Notes under the pieces: model-generated
Database searches by the model: none
Seen by the model: only the letters and a program-made list of their open reading frames with translations
What the model was told of the DNA's origin: nothing
Shown here: piece after piece, positions 34,138 to 42,383 of the stretch
How the letters are laid out: each line of letters starts with the position of its first letter
Position numbering within the stretch: the stretch's first letter is position 1
Origin: an uncultured Lachnospiraceae bacterium
GTDB lineage: Bacteria > Bacillota > Clostridia > Lachnospirales > Lachnospiraceae
Reading direction: 5' to 3'
Length of the DNA: 64,000 nucleotides
Assembly: GCA_910584845.1 (NCBI GenBank)
Contig: CAJUDH010000013.1
Coordinates: 19,471-83,470 of the forward strand
Position numbers and translations under genes: made by a program

Positions 34138-34694
34138 TTCACCTCATTTTCTTTGGCATGTGCCAAAATACCGCCTTCCTTTTCCAGATACGCGTCAATC
34201 CGTTCCACCACCTTCCCTATTTCCCCGAACCCGACCGCAGGTTCCGTATATTGGGACAGGTCCCTGTCGGTAACCAGCAAAAAACGGCCTGCGGGGTTGG
34301 ACGCCGGGAGGCTGGATATACCTTCGCGGATCAATTCAATTTTCGGATACGTGCTGTCTTTCATCCCTTCAATAAACAAAATATCCGCTTCGGGGAAAAG
34401 CCGGATTAGCCAATCTGCCCCTTTGCCGGTGCCGGTTTGATGGACAAAAACACGGCGGGCCGAAAACACGGCAATGCCATAAGCCCCGGCCTCCTTAAGG
34501 CGGTAACTGTCTGTGCCGGGGACGTCGCAGGTAAAATCATGGCCGTCGTGTTTGATTACGGCCGCCTTCCTCCCCTTTGACGTGTACTCTTTTACCAGCT
34601 TTTCCAAAAAACTGGTTTTCCCCGAATTTTTCACCCCGCAGACAGCAACGATTTTTTGCTGGCTTTTATGGTTCACCCGATCATTACCACCCAT
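34134..34694 (-). CDS. mobB: Molybdopterin-guanine dinucleotide biosynthesis adaptor MobB
   Basis: A 186-residue P-loop GTPase-like protein. Walker A is GVKNSGKTS (about 20-28), KHDGHDF follows, and ADILFIEGMKDSTYPKIELIR is typical of MobB. It assists MobA in forming MGD cofactor. It overlaps the end of moeA by 22 bases and the start of the reverse transcriptase by four. AAGGAGG precedes the ATG. Confidence 0.92.
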   Translation of the reverse strand: MGGNDRVNHKSQQKIVAVCGVKNSGKTSFLEKLVKEYTSKGRKAAVIKHDGHDFTCDVPGTDSYRLKEAGAYGIAVFSARRVFVHQTGTGKGADWLIRLFPEADILFIEGMKDSTYPKIELIREGISSLPASNPAGRFLLVTDRDLSQYTEPAVGFGEIGKVVERIDAYLEKEGGILAHAKENEVK

Positions 34695-35881
34695 ACCTGG
34701 CCTCCTTGTCCTATCTGCCCTGTCCCTGCCGGAATCTCAACCAAACAATTGCAGCCACATAAGGAGCTTAAAACCCCCGAATCGTTGGACCCGTTGGCAA
34801 TCCAGGCCTCCCCTTCCCTGTAGTATGCACGGACATACCGGGTTACGGCGCTTTTTTTATGGTAACCGTTTTGTAGGGACGCCCTCTTTCTCCTAAGGCA
34901 TAAATCTTTGCGGCCTGTTAATTTAGCCAGAAGGGGGCGGACCAGGAGCTCTAAATTCACGGCAGCGGCGTAAGGGTTGCCAGAAAGGCATAAAATCAGC
35001 TTCCCCTTATACCGGGCGCATAAGGTGGGCATACCTGGCTTGATGGCAACCCGCCAGAAAATCCTTTGGCCGTCCAGCAGCTTTAACGCGTCATGCATAA
35101 TATCCTTTTTTCCCACGGACACCCCTCCGGTGGTAATGACCATGTCCGCGTCCTTTGCTTCTTTTGCAATCATTGCCGCAACCAGCCCGGCTTCATCCCC
35201 CACCCGCCTTTTGGCTGTCAGTTCCACGCCCCAGGACTGCAATTGAACCCCCAGGGAGAAGAGGTTGGAGTCATAAATTTTGCCTTCTGGAAGCGTTTCC
35301 CCCGGAAGGACGATTTCATCCCCGGTGGTTATCAGCGCCACCCTCACCTTACGCAGCACCAAGGCCTTCTTGAGCCCCAGGCTGGCCAACACCCCCACAT
35401 GCGCCGCGCCCAGCAGGGAACCTTTTTTCATCAGGCAATCGCCGGCCCGGTAATCTTCCCCTTCAAAGCAATAATTCCCATAATGGCCTACGCTTTGATA
35501 AACGCAGACCCGGCCTTCCCCATAGTCGGTATCTTCCTGGCGGACGATGGCATCCGCACCCTTTGGTATCGGCGCCCCTGTCATAATCCGTACCGCCGTG
35601 CCGGCAGTTACCTGTTTTTGGCCTACGCGCCCCGCCGCCACTTCCTCAATTACCGTAAGCCTTGCGGGGGCCTCTTTTGTTGCAGACTTTATATCTTCAC
35701 TTTGCACCGCGTATCCGTCAAGGGGGGAACGCGCAAAAGGGGGCTGGTTCCTGGTAGCGAACACGTCTTCTGCTAATATCCGGTTTTTCGCATCCCATAA
35801 AGATATTTCCTCTGCCTCCTGCAATGGCTCTACCTGTTCCAAAAGCCGTTTTGTCGCCTCATCCAGTGATAATTTTTCCAT
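34673..35881 (-). CDS. moeA: Molybdopterin molybdenumtransferase MoeA
   Basis: A 402-residue MoeA with the N-terminal DEATKRLLEQV region and PPFARSPLDGYAV. Molybdopterin-binding motifs are VALITTGDEIV, DSNLFSL, ITTGGVSVGKKD, CLSGNPYAA and a final beta domain. It inserts molybdenum into adenylylated molybdopterin. It sits between mobA and mobB, giving the last steps of bis-MGD synthesis beside the nitrate reductase. A shorter MoeA-like paralogue lies at 11494-12552. Confidence 0.95.
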   Translation of the reverse strand: MEKLSLDEATKRLLEQVEPLQEAEEISLWDAKNRILAEDVFATRNQPPFARSPLDGYAVQSEDIKSATKEAPARLTVIEEVAAGRVGQKQVTAGTAVRIMTGAPIPKGADAIVRQEDTDYGEGRVCVYQSVGHYGNYCFEGEDYRAGDCLMKKGSLLGAAHVGVLASLGLKKALVLRKVRVALITTGDEIVLPGETLPEGKIYDSNLFSLGVQLQSWGVELTAKRRVGDEAGLVAAMIAKEAKDADMVITTGGVSVGKKDIMHDALKLLDGQRIFWRVAIKPGMPTLCARYKGKLILCLSGNPYAAAVNLELLVRPLLAKLTGRKDLCLRRKRASLQNGYHKKSAVTRYVRAYYREGEAWIANGSNDSGVLSSLCGCNCLVEIPAGTGQIGQGGQVWVVMIG

Positions 35882-35907
35882 TTGCCCTGCCTTTTCCCAA
35901 TCCCTTT

Positions 35908-36531
35908 TTAGCCGGCCCCATCTGGGGAAGGGTAATCCTCCCGATTTAATTTCTTATATTCCACAGTGGTGTTGATGTTTTGAAGCATTGTCCCTAAGGC
36001 TTCTTCCTTTGTCAAATCCACATATAAAATCCTTTCCTGGGACAGGGCATCCGTTAGCCGGTACTTCCCCTTTTTAATCTGCCTTTCCAGGGCCTTCCAT
36101 AGCCCCTTATGGTAAATAGCGGCAAGGGGGTGGATTTTCCCTTCTGAAAAGGGGACGGCGCCCATGTATTCTGGTTGCCTTGCCTTATTTGCCTGTTCCA
36201 GTTTGTCAAAAAGGAAACGGTACAGGCTGATTTCTAAAAACGGCATGTCACAGGCGGCAACCATAGCCCATTGGCGTTTCCCGTTTTTTAATCCGGAATG
36301 GATCCCCCCGATCGGGCCACAGCCGGGAAACTCGTCCATAATGATTTGGCATCCCTCCCGGCGCCCCCGGTCCTCTTCCCCATAAGATATCCAGATTTCT
36401 TCCGTTTCCTTCCCCAGCTCCTGGACGGCCCGTTCCAAAAAGGTTTGCCGGCGGTAAAAAAGGTCCCCTTTATGGATCCCCTCCATCCGGGTACTTTTCC
36501 CGCCTGCCAAAATCAGCCCATATGCCTGCAC
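35908..36531 (-). CDS. mobA: Molybdenum cofactor guanylyltransferase MobA
   Basis: A 207-residue nucleotidyltransferase. GTP-binding motif is LILAGGKSTRMEG, EFPGCGPIGGIHSGL follows, and VAACDMPFLE is the DMPF metal site. It attaches GMP to molybdopterin to make MGD, the form used by DMSO-reductase-family enzymes such as the nitrate reductase upstream. Translation starts at a GTG with GGAGG seven bases ahead. It lies 42 bases after the TDT transporter gene. Confidence 0.93.
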   Translation of the reverse strand: MQAYGLILAGGKSTRMEGIHKGDLFYRRQTFLERAVQELGKETEEIWISYGEEDRGRREGCQIIMDEFPGCGPIGGIHSGLKNGKRQWAMVAACDMPFLEISLYRFLFDKLEQANKARQPEYMGAVPFSEGKIHPLAAIYHKGLWKALERQIKKGKYRLTDALSQERILYVDLTKEEALGTMLQNINTTVEYKKLNREDYPSPDGAG

Positions 36532-36573
36532 CGCATATCCTCCAACCTTCTATCAATATTACCCGAAACCGGA

Positions 36574-37506
36574 TTAACTTTTCCGTTCCACCCGGAAAGC
36601 CATCATGGCAAAATTCAACAGCACATACCCTACGATCATAGTAGTAAGGTAAACTTGTATCCCGCCCAATTGGGAAACCCAGGCAGACAGGCTTTCCTTT
36701 CCGGCACCTGCCAGAAAGCCCGCCATTTTGTTGGTGGCCACAATCCCGATGCACATAGGGAAGGTAAGGCCCGCATACCCCGGTGCAAAGGGGAACGCAA
36801 AAAACTTGGGCAATTGGACCACGATAAAGGTAAGGGAGGCCAGGACACAGCCATACAAAAGCCATACCAGCCAGGGTACCGGGGCGTCAACTACATTCAA
36901 ATAGCTGACCAGGCACAGGCTGCAAGGCGCCAATACCACTGCCATGGTGTGGTAGGCCCCAGGCTTAACTTCTACGGCCAAAAGCCTCCATACCATGAGG
37001 GGGATTAAAATAAAGTAAATGGCAATGCCATAATATACTACCACAGTCAGCACCGGCTTGGCGTCCATAGCCCCGCCCACCACGCTGCTTACCATAATCC
37101 CGTTGTAAGTCACAAACCAGCTGGGTACAAATGTGTCTATATTGCGTGCCCGGACCACATTCCGGTAAGTGAAGATCAAAATATGGACGGCATGGGCGGC
37201 AACCCCCACACACCAGGCCGCCTTGCCCAAAGCAGGCACATAATCAAAATAATAACTGCCTAAAATCATCAATACCATGGTAAACCCTGCATATAGGCTG
37301 CAAGGGATTGTCATTTGGTATTCCTTCCGGCATGTTTTCGGGTAACAGGCAATTTTGAGGATGTAAAGCAAGAGGATGGCTGTGGCGGCCCACATACTTA
37401 AATGGCGCACCCAGGCATATCCCATCCCTGCATATACATTCCCTAATGTCAACGCCCCCACAAAGGTAGGCAGCACCGGCACCGGCAACCGTTCTAATCG
37501 TTCCAT
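36574..37506 (-). CDS. TDT-family (SLAC1/TehA-like) anion transporter
   Basis: A 310-residue membrane protein with about ten helices, starting PVPVLPTFVGALTLGN, which matches the voltage-dependent anion channel/C4-dicarboxylate TDT family. In plants and bacteria members carry nitrate, chloride, malate or tellurite. Its place between nitrate reductase genes and mobA makes nitrate or nitrite movement a reasonable guess, not shown by sequence. Confidence 0.8.
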   Translation of the reverse strand: MERLERLPVPVLPTFVGALTLGNVYAGMGYAWVRHLSMWAATAILLLYILKIACYPKTCRKEYQMTIPCSLYAGFTMVLMILGSYYFDYVPALGKAAWCVGVAAHAVHILIFTYRNVVRARNIDTFVPSWFVTYNGIMVSSVVGGAMDAKPVLTVVVYYGIAIYFILIPLMVWRLLAVEVKPGAYHTMAVVLAPCSLCLVSYLNVVDAPVPWLVWLLYGCVLASLTFIVVQLPKFFAFPFAPGYAGLTFPMCIGIVATNKMAGFLAGAGKESLSAWVSQLGGIQVYLTTMIVGYVLLNFAMMAFRVERKS

Positions 37507-37556
37507 ATTCCCTCCTGGCTCTTGTAAGCGTTTTCCGATTGTCTTATTTTTTGCCC

Positions 37557-38795
37557 CTATTCGTTTTCGTCTTCATAGTAAAATTCAAAATTTTCCTTCA
37601 TGTGGAAAAAGTCAGAATAATCAATGTCAAAAACCGGCTTTTTCACTTTGGTAATATCAATTTTCCTGGCGATCAGCTGCTGCAAAATCCCACTGTAAGC
37701 CAAATCCCCCTGAAGGATGGCGCCTGTGATTTTTCCGTTTTGATGGATGATTTTTTTATAAGAGCCTTCGGTTTCCCGGATTTCTGTTTTTCTGCTTTCA
37801 TCCGCCGGATTTACTTCCCCCAAAGACATGCTGGGTATGCCCAGGAAATTCATGGTAGATTTGCTGGCAAAAAAATCGGTCATCTTTCTCGGAACCCCTG
37901 CCATGTTGCTGGCGGCAATTATCCCTTCCTTCACCGCTACCGGCCAGATGGGGCTGGTGCCTGACACGTCGCCCGCCCCATAAACATCCGGGTCGCTGGT
38001 CTTTCCGGTATCGTCGTAAATCAAACCGAAACGTCCGGTTTCGATACCCGACCCTTTCAAAAATTCCACATTGGCGCGGACGCCTGCCGTCACTACCAGG
38101 TAATCACAGGGAAGGATTGTACCGTCGGTAAGGGCCACCTGGCAAATTTGGCTGTCCCCGTCCAAAACCGCTTCCTGAATCCCCACCCCGTAATATTGGG
38201 CAACCCCTTCCCGGGAAAAAGCATCCTGATAAGTAAAAGCCGCGCGTTGGTCCAACTGTTTGGACAGAAGCCAACCGGCCATCTCCACTAAGGTTGCCCG
38301 TACCCCCAGTTCCAAAAATCCGCTGACACAGTCCAAACCTACCAGGCCCGCCCCCATAACCAGGATATGCCTGGCCGTCCCGGCTGCTTTTTTCAGCACC
38401 TCCATATCTTCCAGGTTGCGGAACCCCACTACGTTCTTTGCCTTGTCTAAGTTTTTTACCGGCGGGATAAAGGTATGGGACCCGGTGGCAATCAGCAGCT
38501 TATCATAATTGACCTTTTCCCCATTATCCAGGGTTATTGCCTTCTCCTTCGGATCAATGCCGGTGCATCCCCTCCCTTTGATCCAGCGTACCTTATAACG
38601 CCCGGCAAAATCCTCCTCCACAAAGCAGAGCTGCCTTTTGGTGCGCACCCCTCCTAAATATTGGTGCAGGATGCAGCGGGAATAGATGGCCTCGTCTTTG
38701 GATGCCATGATAATTTCACTGTGGGGGTCCAGCTTACGAAGCTCCCTCACCGCATGGATGCCGGCGGCCGAAGAGCCCAACACTACATACTTCAT
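37557..38795 (-). CDS. FAD/NAD(P)-dependent oxidoreductase of the nitrate reductase operon
   Basis: A 412-residue pyridine-nucleotide disulfide-type reductase. The FAD fold is YVVLGSSAAGIHAVREL, the NAD fold is ILVMGAGLVGLDCVSGFLELG and the second FAD motif is VYGAGDVSG. No redox-active cysteine pair of the disulfide reductases is visible, so it fits rubredoxin/ferredoxin-reductase types. It probably passes electrons from NAD(P)H to the ferredoxin encoded just upstream (four-base overlap) and on to the nitrate reductase. Confidence 0.87.
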   Translation of the reverse strand: MKYVVLGSSAAGIHAVRELRKLDPHSEIIMASKDEAIYSRCILHQYLGGVRTKRQLCFVEEDFAGRYKVRWIKGRGCTGIDPKEKAITLDNGEKVNYDKLLIATGSHTFIPPVKNLDKAKNVVGFRNLEDMEVLKKAAGTARHILVMGAGLVGLDCVSGFLELGVRATLVEMAGWLLSKQLDQRAAFTYQDAFSREGVAQYYGVGIQEAVLDGDSQICQVALTDGTILPCDYLVVTAGVRANVEFLKGSGIETGRFGLIYDDTGKTSDPDVYGAGDVSGTSPIWPVAVKEGIIAASNMAGVPRKMTDFFASKSTMNFLGIPSMSLGEVNPADESRKTEIRETEGSYKKIIHQNGKITGAILQGDLAYSGILQQLIARKIDITKVKKPVFDIDYSDFFHMKENFEFYYEDENE

Positions 38796-39265
38796 TTATC
38801 CACCTCCTCCAGAGTGATCGCCTGCATGGGGCATTTTTCCACGCACATGGGGTTGGCCGCCCCGTCTTTACTTCTATGTACACACATATTGCATTTCATA
38901 ATTTCTTTTTTCCAGATGCTGTCATATTTGAGGACGCCATAAGGGCATGCCATTATGCACATATAGCAGCTGGCGCATTGCCCTTTGTCGTATTCCACGT
39001 ACCCGGTCTGCGGATTTTTCTTCATGGCGCCGGTCATGCAGGTGTAGACGCACTCCGGCCTCTCGCAGTGGCGGCAGAAAATAGGGGCCGGCTTGGTCTC
39101 GCTGTCTATGGTTACCCGGTTCCTGGCATCCCCGCTTTGGGACTCATGGCTGACCACGCACGCAGTCACGCAGGTGAGGCAGCCAATGCAGCGGCTACGG
39201 TCTATTTTAATCCGGTACAAGGCGCCGCCATCATGTTTTTCTACATTTTCCTGGATCTGATGCAT
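38792..39265 (-). CDS. 4Fe-4S ferredoxin-type electron transfer subunit
   Basis: A 157-residue protein with four cysteine clusters: CIGCLTCVTAC, CRHCERPECVYTC, CASCYMCIMACPYG and CNMCVHRSKDG...CVEKCPM. This is the DmsB/HycB-like arrangement for four 4Fe-4S centres. It would connect the FAD reductase with the molybdenum subunit, as the NarC-like protein of clostridial nitrate reductases. The SD is AGGAGGG. Confidence 0.9.
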   Translation of the reverse strand: MHQIQENVEKHDGGALYRIKIDRSRCIGCLTCVTACVVSHESQSGDARNRVTIDSETKPAPIFCRHCERPECVYTCMTGAMKKNPQTGYVEYDKGQCASCYMCIMACPYGVLKYDSIWKKEIMKCNMCVHRSKDGAANPMCVEKCPMQAITLEEVDK

Positions 39266-39273
39266 AAGCCCTC

Positions 39274-41361
39274 CTATCTTTTCTTTTCCAAACGGACCGG
39301 TGTCGCCTTGTATGACGGCTCTTTCGAATAAGGGTCATATAAGGATGGGGTCAGTTTGTTGCATTCTATGTAGTGGATGGGTGCATATAATTCTTCATAC
39401 TGTACGTTTTCCGTAACCTTAACCGCAAAGTCGGCCCACTGGCCGTTGACGGATACCACCCGGACTTGGTCCATTTCCTGGATCCCCTGCTCTTTAGCCA
39501 ATCGGGTATTCATATACAGGTAAGCTTTCTTTACCGATACATCCTCAACAAACTTTACTTCTTTCGTACGGCTCTGGGTATGCCACTGCCCTACGCTCCC
39601 CCTTCCGGTATTCAGGATATAAGGGAATTCTTTGGTGGCCGGCAGCGGATTCTCCCGGACTTCTTCGAACACGAACTGCGCCTTTTTCGACGGGGTAAAG
39701 AATATCCCGTCCTCATACAGGCGCCGCTGTTCTTCCCGGTTTTCCTCCTCTTTCCCTTCCGGATAAGGCCATTGGACCCCATGGGAATTTTCCAGCTTCT
39801 CCCAAGTTACGCCGGTAAAATCGCAAGGCATGTTCCGGGAGCACTCCCGCATTAGCCGGAAGCAGCCCTGTGGGGTTTCCCATCCTTTCAGGGCATCCCC
39901 CATGCCCAAAGCGCGCCCCACGCCGAGGATTGCCTCGTAATCGGAAATTTCATTTTCCCCCCGCTCCAGCACCGGGCGCATAGCAGACAGGCGCCGTTCC
40001 AGGTTAATGTATGTCCCTTCTTTTTTGATCCCGGGGACCACAGGAAAGAACACCGTGCAGCCTTCAGCGCTCTCAATGGTGTCATAAATATCCTGAACGA
40101 CGAAAAGCTCCAGCTTTTTCACAGCTTCAGCAAAGGTTTCGTTGTTAGTCCAGCTGTGCCTGGGGTTGGTACACAAAATCCACAGGCCCTTAATCTCCCC
40201 GGCAAGGATCCCTTCGATAATCTGGTTATATGTCTTGGTAGGCTTTTCGGCCAGCATGCTTTCTTCCACGCCAAGCACTTGGGCAATCCTCCCCCTTCTG
40301 GCCGGATTGGTAAAGTCGCCCCCGCCAAAAAATGCCGCCGTGTTGCTAAAGGTACGGGAACCCATGGCGTTGCACTGCCCGGTAATGGAATTGGCCCCGG
40401 TACCCGGCCTGCCGATATTGCCGGTCATCAGGGCCAGGTTGATAATGGCCTGGGCCGTACGGACCGCCTCATATCCCTGGTTGACCCCCATGGTCCACCA
40501 GAAGGACACCCGCTTCCCGGCATGGATCAATTCCACTAGTTCGGTAATCTGCCCCGGGGAAAGCCCGGTGCCCTCTGCCCCCCGCTCCAGGGTATAGCCT
40601 TTTACAAATTCTTTAAATTCCTCAAAATGCTCCGTGTGCCCCTGGATGAAATTATGGTCCAAATAATCTTTTTCAATCAGCTGGTTGGCAATGGTATAGC
40701 AAAGGAGCAGGTCGCTGCGCCATTTCAGGCCATACCAATAATCTGCGTTCATAGCTGTTTCCGACCTCCTAGGGTCGATGACGATCACCTTATGGCCGGG
40801 GACGGAATTTTGCCGGACCCTGCCCCACAGGACCGGATGGGCCACCACCGGGTTGGCCCCGATAAAAATTATAGTATCCGATAACTCCAAATCTTTTAAC
40901 GTAAAGCCCGGCGCGTCAAACCCAAAGCTCTGCTTGTGGGCCACCACGGCGGTAGCCATGCACAGCCGGGTATTTCCGTCTACGTTGGTTTTCAGGTAAT
41001 TGCGCATCACATGGCCGAATATGGCAAATTCCTCCAGTGTCAATTGCCCGGTGCTGATGCCGGCCACGCTCTCTGCCCCATATTTTTCCTGAAGCTCCTT
41101 TAGTTTTCCGGCTACATGCCGGAAGCCTTCTTCCCAAGGCACCTCCTGATAGCTGCCGTCCTCCTGGCGGATCTTGGGAAGCCTTCCCGGTTTTACCGTG
41201 GCCTGCTGCTTGTCCAGCGACAAACCTTTGATGCAGCAGAACCCGTCGTTGACCGGATAGCCTCTGGTAGGGACCGTTTTTACCACCTGGTTTCCTTCTA
41301 CGTAAAAATCCAAGTTACAGTCAATGGAACAGTAATTGCAGGTTGATTGTACTTTTTTCAT
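39274..41361 (-). CDS. Assimilatory-type nitrate reductase, molybdopterin catalytic subunit
   Basis: A 695-residue DMSO-reductase-family enzyme from ATG 41361 (AAAGG upstream). N-terminal 4Fe-4S ligands are C8, C11, C15 and C43. The NTRLCMA motif holds the molybdenum-ligand cysteine (C134), as in NarB/NasA/NapA. Downstream motifs include GANPVVAHPVLWGR, MTGNIGRPGTGANSITGQCNAMG and GTYINLERR, with the cofactor cap GRGSVGQWHTQSRT near the end. No Tat signal, so cytoplasmic. With the ferredoxin and FAD subunits it matches the three-gene clostridial nitrate reductase. A formate dehydrogenase is the main alternative; the RLCM motif argues for nitrate. Confidence 0.85.
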   Translation of the reverse strand: MKKVQSTCNYCSIDCNLDFYVEGNQVVKTVPTRGYPVNDGFCCIKGLSLDKQQATVKPGRLPKIRQEDGSYQEVPWEEGFRHVAGKLKELQEKYGAESVAGISTGQLTLEEFAIFGHVMRNYLKTNVDGNTRLCMATAVVAHKQSFGFDAPGFTLKDLELSDTIIFIGANPVVAHPVLWGRVRQNSVPGHKVIVIDPRRSETAMNADYWYGLKWRSDLLLCYTIANQLIEKDYLDHNFIQGHTEHFEEFKEFVKGYTLERGAEGTGLSPGQITELVELIHAGKRVSFWWTMGVNQGYEAVRTAQAIINLALMTGNIGRPGTGANSITGQCNAMGSRTFSNTAAFFGGGDFTNPARRGRIAQVLGVEESMLAEKPTKTYNQIIEGILAGEIKGLWILCTNPRHSWTNNETFAEAVKKLELFVVQDIYDTIESAEGCTVFFPVVPGIKKEGTYINLERRLSAMRPVLERGENEISDYEAILGVGRALGMGDALKGWETPQGCFRLMRECSRNMPCDFTGVTWEKLENSHGVQWPYPEGKEEENREEQRRLYEDGIFFTPSKKAQFVFEEVRENPLPATKEFPYILNTGRGSVGQWHTQSRTKEVKFVEDVSVKKAYLYMNTRLAKEQGIQEMDQVRVVSVNGQWADFAVKVTENVQYEELYAPIHYIECNKLTPSLYDPYSKEPSYKATPVRLEKKR

Positions 41362-41494
41362 CCTTTCACATCCCTTTCCTGTTAGAGTGTGTTTGAAAAT
41401 TGCTTTCCGGCAGATGTACGGCACGGTTGGGCGCCTAGGGATCCCCCGCCTGAACGGCTGCCTCATGATACCATATTATCAAATAAAGGAAAAA

Positions 41495-41520
41495 AATTCC
41501 GTGACAAACATCACGGAATT
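41495..41520 (-). promoter_or_regulatory. Crp/Fnr-type palindromic operator (or terminator) before the nitrate reductase operon
   Basis: AATTCCGTGA-N6-TCACGGAATT is a perfect 26-base inverted repeat with the GTGA-N6-TCAC core of Crp sites. A GATAAT box (41475-41480) lies so that the palindrome centre is about 40 bases from the expected transcription start, a class II activator position. In the other reading it is the terminator of the Crp-like gene, since T7 follows the stem. Both could be true. Confidence 0.6.
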
Positions 41521-41570
41521 GTAAGAACAGCACCAATATTCCCTATTTTTTTTAAAATTTTACTATTTTT

Positions 41571-42266
41571 TTATTCAACTTTGCCAGTTTTATAAAAGAC
41601 AGACATTTTATGAGGGTCTAAAATGGTGATCCTTTTTTTATCCATCTGGATCAAGCCGTAACCGGTTAAAGTTTTACACAGCCGGGAAGCCGTTTCCCTG
41701 GGGGCCCCGAGCATATCGGCCAAAAAGGTGACCGTCAGTTTAACGTCAATCTCGATGCCCTCCGGCGTTTGTATGCCAAAATCCCGGCCCAGTTTCCAAA
41801 GCTTTGCCGCCAGTTTCCGTTCCATATAGACACTTCCCATAGTATTTTTCAATTGGTGGCCCAGCCTCCAAATCTTTTTTTCCTGTGCAACCAGCACCGA
41901 CTTGGCCAGCTCAAAATCCTGTTCCATATAGTGGATAAATTTTGAGGACGGAACCGTAAAGATCCGGCTCTTTTCTATGGTTTCGCAATACAGGGACGCC
42001 GAATGCCAGTTCATCACGTGTTCATTTAACAGCATCCCTTTGCCAAACACAAACAGGATTTTGCGTTTTCCCATATGGGTAAGGTTGTATACCACAGACT
42101 TTCCGGATAACTGGATAAAGACTGCCCCCACAGGCTCCCTGGCCCGTATAATCATACGGTTCCGTTCGTATCCCTCCACCTTCCCATTCTTCCACAGCCT
42201 GTCCCGGATTTCCGGACGGACATCCTGAAAAAGCTCCAGCCCTTCTAGTTGATTTCCTCCATGCAT
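41571..42266 (-). CDS. Crp/Fnr family transcriptional regulator
   Basis: A 231-residue regulator with an N-terminal cyclic-nucleotide-binding fold (about 20-130) and a long dimer helix. The C-terminal winged helix has the recognition helix APRETASR (R190, E191, R195). The RE...R pattern is that of Crp-type readers of GTGA. The four-cysteine iron-sulfur set of Fnr is absent, so oxygen sensing through a cluster is unlikely. It sits between two molybdoenzyme genes and upstream of a matching palindrome, so it probably controls the nitrate reductase operon. Confidence 0.88.
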   Translation of the reverse strand: MHGGNQLEGLELFQDVRPEIRDRLWKNGKVEGYERNRMIIRAREPVGAVFIQLSGKSVVYNLTHMGKRKILFVFGKGMLLNEHVMNWHSASLYCETIEKSRIFTVPSSKFIHYMEQDFELAKSVLVAQEKKIWRLGHQLKNTMGSVYMERKLAAKLWKLGRDFGIQTPEGIEIDVKLTVTFLADMLGAPRETASRLCKTLTGYGLIQMDKKRITILDPHKMSVFYKTGKVE

Positions 42267-42383
42267 AACTTCCCCCTGTTTTCCGTTTGCAGCCTACTTG
42301 ACGATATTATACGGACAGCCCCCCATCCTGTCAATAGGATATTGAAAGCTGCCCTGCCCCCACATCCATCCGGACGGCTGCGG

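Noticed and set aside
39274..41361. Formate dehydrogenase as the identity of the molybdopterin enzyme
   Set aside because: The Mo-ligand region is NTRLCMA as in assimilatory or periplasmic nitrate reductases. No formate-specific neighbours are present.
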